Origin: Bacteroidota bacterium
GTDB lineage: Bacteria > Bacteroidota > Bacteroidia > Chitinophagales > Chitinophagaceae
Length of the DNA: 64,000 nucleotides
Reading direction: 5' to 3'
Assembly: GCA_947457075.1 (NCBI GenBank)
Contig: CANGUG010000007.1
Coordinates: 83,038 to 147,037, forward strand
This document shows, in pieces, positions 46,751-55,794 of this stretch (within the stretch, counting starts at the first letter, position 1; the number at the start of each line of letters is the position of its first letter). The translations under genes were made by a program, and so were the position numbers. The notes under the pieces are model-generated. The model was not told the origin of the DNA and made no database searches. It saw only the letters and a program-made list of their open reading frames with translations.

Positions 46751-48076
46751 CTAGACATTTTTCTTATAGTAGTAGATTCTATAAATAATCAATACTATAA
46801 TAATTAAGCAAACGGCTGTTAAAGCGGCATAAGGCTTGTCAATGACTACCGCAATGGCTACAAATGCATAAGCCATCACAAAAATGGCAGCAAAAATGGG
46901 TGTCCATTTTTTCAAAGCCCCAGTAACGGATGCATCCCCTTGCCCTCTTTTCCTTAAAATAAATAAAGTGGCTGCAGAGGTACTCATTCCCATACAATCC
47001 AAGAAAATACTAAAACTTAAAACATCGTCCACCCCCTTTCCAAAAAAAGTAACTAAAATAGTGGTAATGGCAAATACGGTTAATCCTGGCACCAATGCGT
47101 CGGTTTTAGGATGTTTCTTTTGAAAAATTTGGGGCAACACTTTATCCTCGCTCATGGCAAACATCACTCGAGGATTGCTCATTAATATTACATTCACGTA
47201 GGCAAGTACACTTAATACCATAGCGAAATCAAACACCTTTGCTCCATACTTTCCAAACCATGCTTCAAATAATAAGGAACCAATGGCATTGGCATTTTTC
47301 ATTTGATCGAAACCAATCACTTTTATATATGTATAATTAATGGTGAGGTATAAAAACAACACAATAAAAATTCCCAAAACTATACCCCGTTGCATAGTCT
47401 TTGCCGATTTTACTTCAGAACCGAAATTAATGGTTTGCTGATAACCACCATAAGTAAAAAAAACGGATACCAAACTTACCAATAATAATAAGCCTCCATT
47501 TTGTCCATTATATACTCTTATTTCTCCTTCGTTCACTCCATGAATAGGCACTGTTACCCCTTTAAATAAGGAAGAAATTAATAATAGGATTAAACTAATT
47601 TTTACAATCATCAATACATTTTGTGTACGGCTGCTTGTTTTTAAGCCTAATAAATTAACTATATAAAATAGTCCAACTGATAATGAAGCAATACAAACAT
47701 TAAATAGTGTACTTGATGGATGTCCAAACAGTAAGTCACTCACATAGTCCGCACCAATCAAAGCGACCACCGCAAGTGATGCTGCATTACTAATTAATAT
47801 TAATACGTTAATCGTAAAACCAACCCCTGGATGATAACAATGTGCAAACACTTTATAATAACCCCCCATTACCGGTAAACGTTGGCCAATTTCAGCATAA
47901 GTTAATGCCCCAAATAAAGCAATTAATCCTCCAATAATCCAGGCACTAAAAAATATTAATTCAGTACCCGATTTTGCAGCAATAGTGGCGGGTGTTTTAA
48001 AGATACCCATTCCAATTACTAAGCTTACCACAATCATGGTAAGACTAAAAAAATTAATTCCCTGTTTTTGTTTCAT
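46751..48076 (-). CDS. Amino acid permease (APC superfamily)
   Basis: 441 residues with about 12 membrane helices. The N-terminal GIGIFKTP-like segment (VIGMGIFKTPATIAAKSGT) and LTYAEIGQRLPVMGGYYKVF match the APC/LAT family. It should take up or exchange amino acids at the inner membrane; the specificity is unknown. It is divergent from the cobalamin riboswitch region and not clearly linked to other genes. Confidence 0.9.
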   Translation of the reverse strand: MKQKQGINFFSLTMIVVSLVIGMGIFKTPATIAAKSGTELIFFSAWIIGGLIALFGALTYAEIGQRLPVMGGYYKVFAHCYHPGVGFTINVLILISNAASLAVVALIGADYVSDLLFGHPSSTLFNVCIASLSVGLFYIVNLLGLKTSSRTQNVLMIVKISLILLLISSLFKGVTVPIHGVNEGEIRVYNGQNGGLLLLVSLVSVFFTYGGYQQTINFGSEVKSAKTMQRGIVLGIFIVLFLYLTINYTYIKVIGFDQMKNANAIGSLLFEAWFGKYGAKVFDFAMVLSVLAYVNVILMSNPRVMFAMSEDKVLPQIFQKKHPKTDALVPGLTVFAITTILVTFFGKGVDDVLSFSIFLDCMGMSTSAATLFILRKRGQGDASVTGALKKWTPIFAAIFVMAYAFVAIAVVIDKPYAALTAVCLIIIVLIIYRIYYYKKNV

Positions 48077-48202
48077 TCAAGCTATATTTAAATTGAGTGG
48101 CTATTTATTAAAGGTTAGTTTGTTAAGGATAAATATATAAAATGTTAGCTAGTTTTCAACAAAGCGTTAATAATTAAAATCCCTTAGCAGTGATAATATT
48201 TT

Positions 48203-48210
48203 TAAGTTTG
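48203..48210 (+). promoter_or_regulatory. -7 box of the riboswitch/btuB transcript
   Basis: TAAGTTTG matches TAnnTTTG. The predicted start, about 6 bases downstream, coincides with the beginning of the riboswitch aptamer. Confidence 0.55.
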
Positions 48211-48216
48211 CCAAGG

Positions 48217-48375
48217 AATTAGGTTCATGAAAATGATTAAAAGGGAATCCAGTAAAAACTGGAGCTATTCCCGTAGCTGTGAGTTTATCGTTGTTAGCAA
48301 CGAATTGCCATAATCCACTGAAGTAATTTGGGAAGGAGGCAATTTAAAAGAACAAGCCAGAAGACCTGCCTAGTT
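48217..48375 (+). promoter_or_regulatory. Cobalamin (adenosylcobalamin-type) riboswitch
   Basis: The aptamer elements occur in order: AAGGGAATCC (48241-48250), GGAGCTATTCCCGTAGCTGTGAG (around 48261-48283), a perfect 6-bp hairpin TCGTTG/CAACGA (48288-48303), CCACTG (48315-48320), GGGAAGGAGGC (48330-48340) and the B12 box AGCCAGAAGACCTGCC at 48355-48370. The 457-base gap 48077-48533 otherwise holds the promoter and a possible expression platform with GCTTT/AAAGC and GATAGG/CCTATC (48436-48465) hairpins. When cobalamin binds, expression of the downstream receptor should fall. Confidence 0.93.
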
Positions 48376-48533
48376 AACGTATAACCAACAGCTTTCGGGT
48401 AAAAAGCAGGATTGTAAAAAATTGTTGAAGTCATTGATAGGCTTATTCATTTAGGCTCACCTATCCATTTCACAACAATAAATTATGGTTCTCTTATTCT
48501 TGAAAGCTCATTGTTAACCACAAAAACAAAACA

Positions 48534-50471
48534 ATGAGCAAAAAATTAATCACGCTCTCGGTTGGCTTAATGGCAACCACCCTCCTCTTTGGGCAAAAAG
48601 ACAGTCTTTTTCAAAATAATTACGGCAAGTCAGAAAGTAATTTGGAAGAAGTTATTGTTACTGCCAATAAAATTGAACAAAAACAAAATACTACTGGCAA
48701 AGTAGTGACTGTAATCACTGCTGCACAATTAAATGCACATGCTGGACAAACAGTAGCGCAGGTTTTAAGTGAACAAGCTGGTTTACATTTACCAGGTGCT
48801 TTAAGCAATCCGGGCACAGTGCCTAGTATATATATGCGTGGGGCTTCAAGTGGTCGTACCTTAATTTTAATTGACGGCGCTCCTGTGGGTGACCCTTCCA
48901 TGATTAGCAATGAGTTTGATTTAAACTTAATACCACTAGCCCAAATTGAAAGAATCGAAATTTTAAAGGGTTCCCAAAGTACCTTGTACGGATCCGATGC
49001 CATTGGTGGTGTGATTAATATTATTACCAAGAAAAAAGCAGGAAGTTTTGTTAATGTTGCATCAAGTACAGGTACTTATGGCAACAAAACAAATCAAATT
49101 GCTTTTAACGGTTCTGTTGCTAAAATAAATTATACCCTAGGCTTTGAAAATCAAAGGTCAGATGGTTTTTCTGCTGCGATTGATAAAAACAATACGGGTA
49201 ATTTTGACAGAGATGGATATAAAAACAATAGTTGGTTTACTAAATTAAATTATGCTATCAATAACCAATGGTCATTACAAGCAAGTACCCGTAAAACCTC
49301 CTACAAAGCAAGTATAGACTATGGCGCGTTTAAAGACGATAAGGATCAATACTTTAATAATGCCACTACCATGTCGGGTTTACAGTTAAAATACAAAAAA
49401 GACAAAACTGTTTTTCAATTTCAGTATCAATACACCACTCAAGACAGGAGTTACTTAAATGATAGTGCAGACCGCACCCATATGATTTTCGAGAATAATG
49501 TTTATGCAGGTAAAACACATTTTGCAGATGTATTTTTAAGTAAGTCAATAGGGCAAAATATACAATGGATTATCGGATCTGATTATAGATATGGTGCCTA
49601 CAACCAAACTTACGAAAGCATCAGTGGTTGGGGTCCTTACAATGAAAATTTCAAGGATACTTTTCAATTTCAAAATAGCTTGTACGTTTCTTTATTAATA
49701 AATGATGCTGCTAAAAAATGGTTGTTAGAATTAGGCGCAAGATATAATCACCATTCTAGATATGGGGACAATCAAACTTTTACGATAAGCCCTTCCTATG
49801 TTATCAAACCAGGGCTTCGTATTATTTCAAGCATTTCTTCGGGATTTAAAGCCCCTAGCTTGTACCAAATAAGTTATAATACCGCATTAAAGGCAGAAAC
49901 TTCTGTGAATGCCGAACTAGGTGTTGATTATAAATCTAATCCTGTAGATGCAAGAGTGGTCTATTTTAATAGGACTATCAATAATGGTATTGATTACAAT
50001 TATATTGACTATAATTTCTTCAACTTTATTAAGCAAAAAGTAAATGGGTTAGAAGTAGAATTAACGCATCGCTTACCACATAGCCAATGGGTAAGTGTAA
50101 ATTACACTTTACTAAATGGGCAAGAGACCAATCAAAACCGAATTACAACAACCGATACGATTACCTATAATTATTTATTAAAAAGACCAAAGCATACTTT
50201 ACAAATACTATACAATATCGCTTTAAATAAAAGATGGGAAGCTTCATTATCAGGTAGATTTATAAGTAGTCGTTATGATGTGGGAGGGTATGCAACACCC
50301 GACGTAAAATTGGGTTATTACACTTTATTCAATGCACATCTGCAATACCAGGCAAGCAAACGACTTCATTTGTATTTGGATTTACAAAATATTTTACAAG
50401 ATCGTTTCCAAGAAATTTATGGGTATAATGCCATTGGCAGAACAGTTCAATTTGGATTTAGATTTATCTAA
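48534..50471 (+). CDS. TonB-dependent cobalamin receptor, BtuB-like
   Basis: 645 residues. A signal peptide (about 1-20, ending LLFGQ) is followed by a TonB-box-like segment LEEVIVTA at 37-44, a plug domain (IYMRGASSGRTLILIDGAPVGDPS, GSQSTLYGSDAIGGVINIITKK) and a 22-strand barrel ending in the aromatic FGFRFI. Its size and the riboswitch upstream identify cobalamin or a related corrinoid as the substrate. The barrel sequence alone would not settle this. It ends before a strong terminator. Confidence 0.93.
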   Translation: MSKKLITLSVGLMATTLLFGQKDSLFQNNYGKSESNLEEVIVTANKIEQKQNTTGKVVTVITAAQLNAHAGQTVAQVLSEQAGLHLPGALSNPGTVPSIYMRGASSGRTLILIDGAPVGDPSMISNEFDLNLIPLAQIERIEILKGSQSTLYGSDAIGGVINIITKKKAGSFVNVASSTGTYGNKTNQIAFNGSVAKINYTLGFENQRSDGFSAAIDKNNTGNFDRDGYKNNSWFTKLNYAINNQWSLQASTRKTSYKASIDYGAFKDDKDQYFNNATTMSGLQLKYKKDKTVFQFQYQYTTQDRSYLNDSADRTHMIFENNVYAGKTHFADVFLSKSIGQNIQWIIGSDYRYGAYNQTYESISGWGPYNENFKDTFQFQNSLYVSLLINDAAKKWLLELGARYNHHSRYGDNQTFTISPSYVIKPGLRIISSISSGFKAPSLYQISYNTALKAETSVNAELGVDYKSNPVDARVVYFNRTINNGIDYNYIDYNFFNFIKQKVNGLEVELTHRLPHSQWVSVNYTLLNGQETNQNRITTTDTITYNYLLKRPKHTLQILYNIALNKRWEASLSGRFISSRYDVGGYATPDVKLGYYTLFNAHLQYQASKRLHLYLDLQNILQDRFQEIYGYNAIGRTVQFGFRFI

Positions 50472-50541
50472 ATCATCATGAAATTAACAAGCTACTCTAC
50501 TTAATGGGTTTAGCGCTTGTTACCTAACAAATAAGTAAGTT

Positions 50542-50575
50542 AAAAAAGCTTTGTATCTTTGTACAAAGCTTTTTT
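50542..50575 (+). terminator. Intrinsic terminator of btuB abutting marC
   Basis: A perfect 14-bp stem, AAAAAAGCTTTGTA (50542-50555) with TACAAAGCTTTTTT (50562-50575), has a 6-base loop TCTTTG. The T-run ends on the base just before the marC ATG. It is effective on both strands. Confidence 0.85.
50554..50561 (+). promoter_or_regulatory. -7 box of marC inside the terminator
   Basis: TATCTTTG, an exact TAnnTTTG, spans the loop of the btuB terminator, 14 bases before the marC ATG. It may be coincidental, because loop and stem share T-rich sequence. Confidence 0.4.
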
Positions 50576-51154
50576 ATGCAATTTAATTTTAATGAGCTAG
50601 TCACTGTCATTTTTACTTTGTTTGCCGTAATTGATATTGTGGGTTCTATCCCTTTATTAATTGCCATGAAGGAAAAATCAGGGGCCATAAAATCTTTGCA
50701 AGTAACCGTCATTTCAGGGGCTTTAATGGTTGCATTTTTGTTTTTAGGTAAACCCTTTTTAAGTATCCTGGGATTAGATGTAAAATCCTTTGCGGTGGGT
50801 GGCTCGATTGTGATTTTTTTATTAGGGCTTGAAATGGTATTGGGTCATGAAATTTTTAAAGGAGATAAAAACGGACACACAGGATCGGTAGTACCTATTG
50901 CTTTTCCCATTATTGCAGGTAGTGGAACGCTTACAACCATTATGTCTTTGAAAGCCAATTTTGAAGAAATTAATATCTTATTGGGCATTGTTGTAAACCT
51001 AGTAATTGTATATGTTGTGTTGAAATCATTGAATTTCATTGAAAAACTGCTAGGGCCCGGAGGCTTACTAGCAGTTCGTAAATTTTTTGGTGTTATCTTA
51101 TTGGCCATTGCTGTTAAAATATTCTCAAGCAATGTTGGTGCATTGATACGCTAA
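50576..51154 (+). CDS. MarC-family membrane protein
   Basis: 192 residues with six membrane helices (for example VTVIFTLFAVIDIVGSIPLL at about 9-28 and VGGSIVIFLLGLEMVLG). The PIAFPIIAGSGTLTTIM segment is typical of the MarC/UPF0056 family. Function is unknown; the old link to multiple antibiotic resistance was not upheld. The ATG follows directly on a terminator T-run, with no ribosome-binding site. Its last 4 bases overlap the convergent TonB receptor gene. Confidence 0.88.
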   Translation: MQFNFNELVTVIFTLFAVIDIVGSIPLLIAMKEKSGAIKSLQVTVISGALMVAFLFLGKPFLSILGLDVKSFAVGGSIVIFLLGLEMVLGHEIFKGDKNGHTGSVVPIAFPIIAGSGTLTTIMSLKANFEEINILLGIVVNLVIVYVVLKSLNFIEKLLGPGGLLAVRKFFGVILLAIAVKIFSSNVGALIR

Positions 51155-53340
51155 AATGTGTATTTACAACTTACAACATAATTTCTTCCCACTGCCGATA
51201 TTCCACTTGCAAAGTATCGATAGTTTAAATCCGTTATATTTTCAACTTGAACAATAAAGCTTACATTTTGAGTAGGCGCATAGAAAGTAGTAAAGTTCAA
51301 AGTCATCCAACTAGGCATACCGTCTTTAGTGGCATAAATTTCGTTGTCTTCCCCATTTAGGTTATAATCTGCTATTCGCTTCCATCCATTAAAAACACTA
51401 AATAATTCGGCATTTAATTTTGAACTTCCGTGCTTTAAACCCATACGCCCATAGCTTGGTGGGATATGATCCAAAGGCATTTCTTGCACACCATCATTGT
51501 AAATTCCTTTTGTATAAGTATAGGTAGCGGTCAAATCGGTTTTATCCAATAAACGCAATCGGCCATTAACATTAAACCCATACACTACTGCCTTGGCTTT
51601 ATTTTGTGTTGCATACACCGAACTTAATATCCCTTGATACATAATTTGTGATTGCCCATTCCAAGTAAACTTATCTGCTACTAATGCATTTTTAAACCAG
51701 GTATAAAAAACACTTGTGCCCCATCCGTAGGCCGCTTTATTTTTAGAAACATTCACTTCTGCATTATAAGTATATTCTGGTTTTAAATTTCGATTAGGAA
51801 CAATCACATACCCCACTCTAGTGTCAAACACTTTGGTAAGGTCGTCAATATTAGGCGCTCTGAATCCACTACTTAATCCAAATGCTATTCTAAAACCATC
51901 ACTCCCATTGTAAGCCAATCCTATATTGCCGGTAAAAGCTGTATTGGATTGCTTCGCTTCTGTAAAAGGAAAATTCATTAGTGCAGTATCTTTAAATTGC
52001 GCATTGAGTTGCACAAAATTTAATCGGATACCATCGTTCAATACCCATTTCGGATTTAAATTTTTGGTGTGGTGTACATATAAAGCTTGATATCCCATAT
52101 TGGTGGGCCCATCACTATACCGTGTAGGAATTTTACTTCTCACATTGGTACTAATATTGTTTCTATAGGCGGTGGAGTTAACAATATTGTAATAAGATTC
52201 AACACCAAAATGGATTTCGCCATATTTATCGGTATGTAAGAAATCGGCATTCACTCCTAAAATATCCACTTCTTCAAATCTAAAATCTTTATTATTTGAA
52301 TTAAACCTTCTAGTGATTCTACTCTCTTCCAAATGCTGATAATTCGCATTCAAAGTCATCTCCTGAAAGAAACCTTTCCGCTTAGTTTTGCTTAATTGAT
52401 AACCAACTAAATTACGCACCTGAGGACCATAGTACCACTCAGCAAAACTAGGCTTGCCGTTGGCTGATATTTCTGTTAATCGGTCATACCTATTGTAACT
52501 AGAAGATTTCGATAGCTGAATATTTAATAAATGTTCAGTGCTGTCATTGGGCTTATATAAAATTTTCTGCAAAAAATCGTTTTGGGAATAGCCAGTTGTT
52601 TTTTGAATATTAACATTGCTGTTTATATTGATTTTATCAACGCCATTTTCTCTAGTTACATAAAAGAATCGTTTTCCAAAATCGGGATAAGCAGCCGAAC
52701 GATTATTGCCCTGGCGTAAATCACCAAATTGACTATTGGTAAATGAGGTTAAATAAGCCCATTTATGATTGGCAATATTAACATCGATATGTTGACGATG
52801 TTCATTTTGTCCTGAGGCAAAACGATAAACTGCATTTGCAGTGGTCTTCCATTTAGCACTATTGTTTAAAATTGGATTTTTTGTAAACATACTCACCACT
52901 CCACCAAGTGCATCACTGCCAAACATGGTTGAACTTGGGCCATACAAAATTTCAACTCTGTCCAAAATCATATTATCTACTGTAATGATATTTTGTAAGT
53001 GCCCTGCCCTAAATATGGCACTATTCATTCGAATACCATCTACCATTAACAAAACACGGCTCGCTTCAAATCCTCTAATTACAGGACTACCTCCACCCAA
53101 CTGGCTTTTTTGAACAAAAACCTGTCCTGAAGCCGTTAAAATATCCGCTGTATTGGCTTGTTGTTGTATTAAATTTTTATCGGTGATTAAACCAATTGTT
53201 TGTACTAAATTTTTTGAAGGCATCGGAAATTTATTAGCAAATACCACCACTTCTTGCAAGGGTTGGGTTGTATCTTTTTGTGCCATTAAACTCGACGAGA
53301 TTCCAAAAAATAAAATAGTCGCTATAATATTGCGCATCAT
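51151..53340 (-). CDS. TonB-dependent outer membrane receptor, haem/metal-type plug
   Basis: 729 residues. A signal peptide (about 1-20) is followed by the box-like QEVVVFAN at 29-36 and a plug with SPVIRGFEASRVLLMVDGIRMN, ITVDNMILDRVEILYGPSS and FGSDALGGVV. The plug wording resembles the haem/haemoglobin-receptor group of TonB transporters, but the substrate cannot be assigned. The barrel ends NYVVSCKYTF. It follows a small unknown gene by 60 bases on the same strand. Confidence 0.88.
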   Translation of the reverse strand: MMRNIIATILFFGISSSLMAQKDTTQPLQEVVVFANKFPMPSKNLVQTIGLITDKNLIQQQANTADILTASGQVFVQKSQLGGGSPVIRGFEASRVLLMVDGIRMNSAIFRAGHLQNIITVDNMILDRVEILYGPSSTMFGSDALGGVVSMFTKNPILNNSAKWKTTANAVYRFASGQNEHRQHIDVNIANHKWAYLTSFTNSQFGDLRQGNNRSAAYPDFGKRFFYVTRENGVDKININSNVNIQKTTGYSQNDFLQKILYKPNDSTEHLLNIQLSKSSSYNRYDRLTEISANGKPSFAEWYYGPQVRNLVGYQLSKTKRKGFFQEMTLNANYQHLEESRITRRFNSNNKDFRFEEVDILGVNADFLHTDKYGEIHFGVESYYNIVNSTAYRNNISTNVRSKIPTRYSDGPTNMGYQALYVHHTKNLNPKWVLNDGIRLNFVQLNAQFKDTALMNFPFTEAKQSNTAFTGNIGLAYNGSDGFRIAFGLSSGFRAPNIDDLTKVFDTRVGYVIVPNRNLKPEYTYNAEVNVSKNKAAYGWGTSVFYTWFKNALVADKFTWNGQSQIMYQGILSSVYATQNKAKAVVYGFNVNGRLRLLDKTDLTATYTYTKGIYNDGVQEMPLDHIPPSYGRMGLKHGSSKLNAELFSVFNGWKRIADYNLNGEDNEIYATKDGMPSWMTLNFTTFYAPTQNVSFIVQVENITDLNYRYFASGISAVGRNYVVSCKYTF

Positions 53341-53400
53341 TTATTTTTAAAAAAAAAAGAATATGCCCTATAAAGGCTGTCTAGAAAATGTAAGAAAAAA

Positions 53401-53946
53401 CTAGCCTAATTTGGGAGGAGGTATTGTTATGCCAAAATAAGCTTGGCTTACCATTGGGATATATACGCTATACATAGGGGCTTTTATCTGCCCATCAATA
53501 ATAGTTTCGGTGGATTCATTAAAATCAAAAACAATTGAAGCAATATTAATTTTAAAACCGTGGTTACTGTTTTTAGTATTCCCTTGACTATCCAATTGAG
53601 TTTTTGATTGATTGGATACAATGAGGGCTTCCGCTTCATCCGAGATCGCTTTAATTGTCCATCCATTTAAAGATGGCTCTATTGCAACAACATCATATAA
53701 CATTCCTTTGAATGTAAATTCTCTTCCCTCCTCTTCCCAATCATATCCTTCGGGTAAAACAAATTTATCTATTACTTCAAATGTGATAAGTTGGTGGCAA
53801 TGATCGTCCTCCTTAAAAGTACCGGCTTTAATTTGAGCAAATACTTTGGACTCATGCAAATGTTCTTGTACCCAATAAAAATAGGCTAAGCTACTGGTAG
53901 ACAATAATAAGGCTACTAAACATACTATGGAAAAAAGTTTCTTCAC
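53401..53946 (-). CDS. Small exported protein of unknown function
   Basis: 181 residues. The start is GTG (53944-53946). An N-terminal signal or anchor (about 1-27, SIVCLVALLLSTSSLAYFYW) is followed by a periplasmic-type domain with an EDDHCHQL segment, which could bind metal, and a highly acidic DWEEEGREF region. The C-terminus ends PPPKLG. No family is recognised. Minus-strand TACCTTAG (53952-53959) lies 5 bases before the GTG and resembles a -7 box. It precedes the TonB receptor gene and may supply a periplasmic or inner-membrane partner for it. Confidence 0.7.
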   Translation of the reverse strand: MKKLFSIVCLVALLLSTSSLAYFYWVQEHLHESKVFAQIKAGTFKEDDHCHQLITFEVIDKFVLPEGYDWEEEGREFTFKGMLYDVVAIEPSLNGWTIKAISDEAEALIVSNQSKTQLDSQGNTKNSNHGFKINIASIVFDFNESTETIIDGQIKAPMYSVYIPMVSQAYFGITIPPPKLG

Positions 53947-54061
53947 TATGCCTAAGGTACGAAAAAGAGTGAAATGAATGAAAATAAAAATGTATTATAC
54001 ACCAATAATCCACTAGCAGAATTGGGTATGGAACTGTATATAATTTTAAGCTGTATGCTTA

Positions 54062-55786
54062 CTAATTCTTTTTGTTTTCCAATTTCAATAAACGATTTTG
54101 AATATCCAGCATACTTTTTTCCAAAGCTGCTTTCTCTTTCATTAACTTTTGTATTTCAATTGCTTGATGCTTGATAGTTGAATCCTGTTCTTGTATCGCT
54201 TTAATAATTATAGGGGTTAATTTCCCATAGTCAACAGTTTGTGGAATGACTTTACCTTCTTTATCTACTTCGTCTTTTTTTCCAGAAACTAAATAAGGTA
54301 AAACCTGTTGTAATTCATGTGCTTTTACGCCATACATTCTGGAACTATCCGCTTTCCATGCATAGTCATAAGTTTTAATTTTATTCACCAGCTCTAGTCC
54401 TTTAAATGATTTAAAATCTGTTTTTAATCGATAGTCAGACGTAGTTGCATAATTAATACTACTCGCATTGATTTGTACTACTTGACCAATCGTACTACCC
54501 TGATTTTGAAACATCAAAAATTCATGCCAACCATTAGCCCAGTTTTGATTGGTATTGGCATTTAATATTACCATGCCATTATTATCCGCAGTAGTACTTT
54601 CAACATATAAGGTTGTATTGTTAGCAGATAGTAAATGTAATTTTGTTAGTGGGGACGCGGTACCTATTCCAACATTTCCACTTGAATTAATTCTCATTCT
54701 TTCACTCCCTCCAATATTCCAACGATGGGATTGTATACTTGTCCCATTAGATTCAAACCCATATGCAAGGTTATTGGTTTCAGCAGCATCAGTACTTGCA
54801 AACCAATGCATATTACTTCCATCTTTTCCAAAATAAGACCTATTACCACTATTAATAATAGAAGTACTAAATTTTCCAGAGCCAGTTACATCCAATGCTT
54901 GGGTAGGTGAAGCTATATTAATTCCTACATTGCCTGCATTGTCAATTCTAATACCATCATTACCTCCATCATTTGATAAATAATTTCCATTAAGGCTTAT
55001 ATTTTTTGTTGCAATATGATTGCCTAAGTTATCGGCAGTGGTAGATGTAGTAATAGCTGGATTTAATTTTGTAATAATAAATGTAGCACCTGCAAATAAA
55101 CTTCGACTAGCACCGTCCGCATTATATAATCTAAATGTTTTTGATGCAGAAGAACAATCCACCACATCAGCAGCAAAAGTAGTACCTCCCCAGTTGCCGC
55201 TACCCCCGTTAGCTATTCTTGCATAAATGTCATTTCCTCTAAATGTACTCCAGGTACCAGAAATGTTTTCTTGAAGTAGCATATCATTATAAGTTCCTGA
55301 TGATTGATAAGGCAATGCCCATTCTAATTTATAGAATCCATTGGATAAAGTAAAACTTGTTGAAGCACTTACTGATAAATCACCGGCTGCAATATTATTA
55401 AAACTACTTGACCATGAGGAAACAGGATTTAATGCATTAGTGCTACTTGTTGACCTATAAATTGCTTGATTTTGCACATTGCCTACTGTGGTTGATAAAC
55501 TCGCCCATCTTAATCCTACTCCATCCCAATAATAATAACCTGGCACTACCTGAAATGGACTAGAACCAGCAGTAACTGTATTAAATACCATAAGTCCGTT
55601 GGCAGGATTTGTAATGGGACTTGCCACGTTAGTTGCAGTTAACGCCACACGTGGTGGTAAAAATCCTTTATTACTCGCACTCACTTCTAATTTTGCAGAT
55701 GCATCGGGGGTGGTGGTACCAATACCAGTTTGAGCAACCACTTGCGATGATAAAAATAATCCTACTATGAATAATAATTTTCTCAT
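54062..55786 (-). CDS. Secreted repeat protein with C-terminal peptidase S74 chaperone domain (1)
   Basis: 574 residues from the ATG at 55786, which gives a normal signal peptide; the frame is open to 55867. The mature protein starts QTGIGTTTPDASAKLEV, continues with beta-rich segments (VVPGYYYWDGVGLRWASLS) and a second motif NVGIGTASPLTKLHL, then the S74 domain with the catalytic Ser and Lys in SDYRLK near 449-454, and ends in a coiled coil (about 530-574). S74 domains help trimerise phage tail spikes and then cleave themselves off. The gene follows the LamG/fibrinogen-like gene by 8 bases. Confidence 0.88.
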   Translation of the reverse strand: MRKLLFIVGLFLSSQVVAQTGIGTTTPDASAKLEVSASNKGFLPPRVALTATNVASPITNPANGLMVFNTVTAGSSPFQVVPGYYYWDGVGLRWASLSTTVGNVQNQAIYRSTSSTNALNPVSSWSSSFNNIAAGDLSVSASTSFTLSNGFYKLEWALPYQSSGTYNDMLLQENISGTWSTFRGNDIYARIANGGSGNWGGTTFAADVVDCSSASKTFRLYNADGASRSLFAGATFIITKLNPAITTSTTADNLGNHIATKNISLNGNYLSNDGGNDGIRIDNAGNVGINIASPTQALDVTGSGKFSTSIINSGNRSYFGKDGSNMHWFASTDAAETNNLAYGFESNGTSIQSHRWNIGGSERMRINSSGNVGIGTASPLTKLHLLSANNTTLYVESTTADNNGMVILNANTNQNWANGWHEFLMFQNQGSTIGQVVQINASSINYATTSDYRLKTDFKSFKGLELVNKIKTYDYAWKADSSRMYGVKAHELQQVLPYLVSGKKDEVDKEGKVIPQTVDYGKLTPIIIKAIQEQDSTIKHQAIEIQKLMKEKAALEKSMLDIQNRLLKLENKKN

Positions 55787-55794
55787 ACTGTTTT

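Noticed and set aside
55020..55226. Plus-strand open frames within the surface-protein cluster
   Set aside because: They are shadows of the minus-strand genes, with no promoter, no start signal and no recognisable product.
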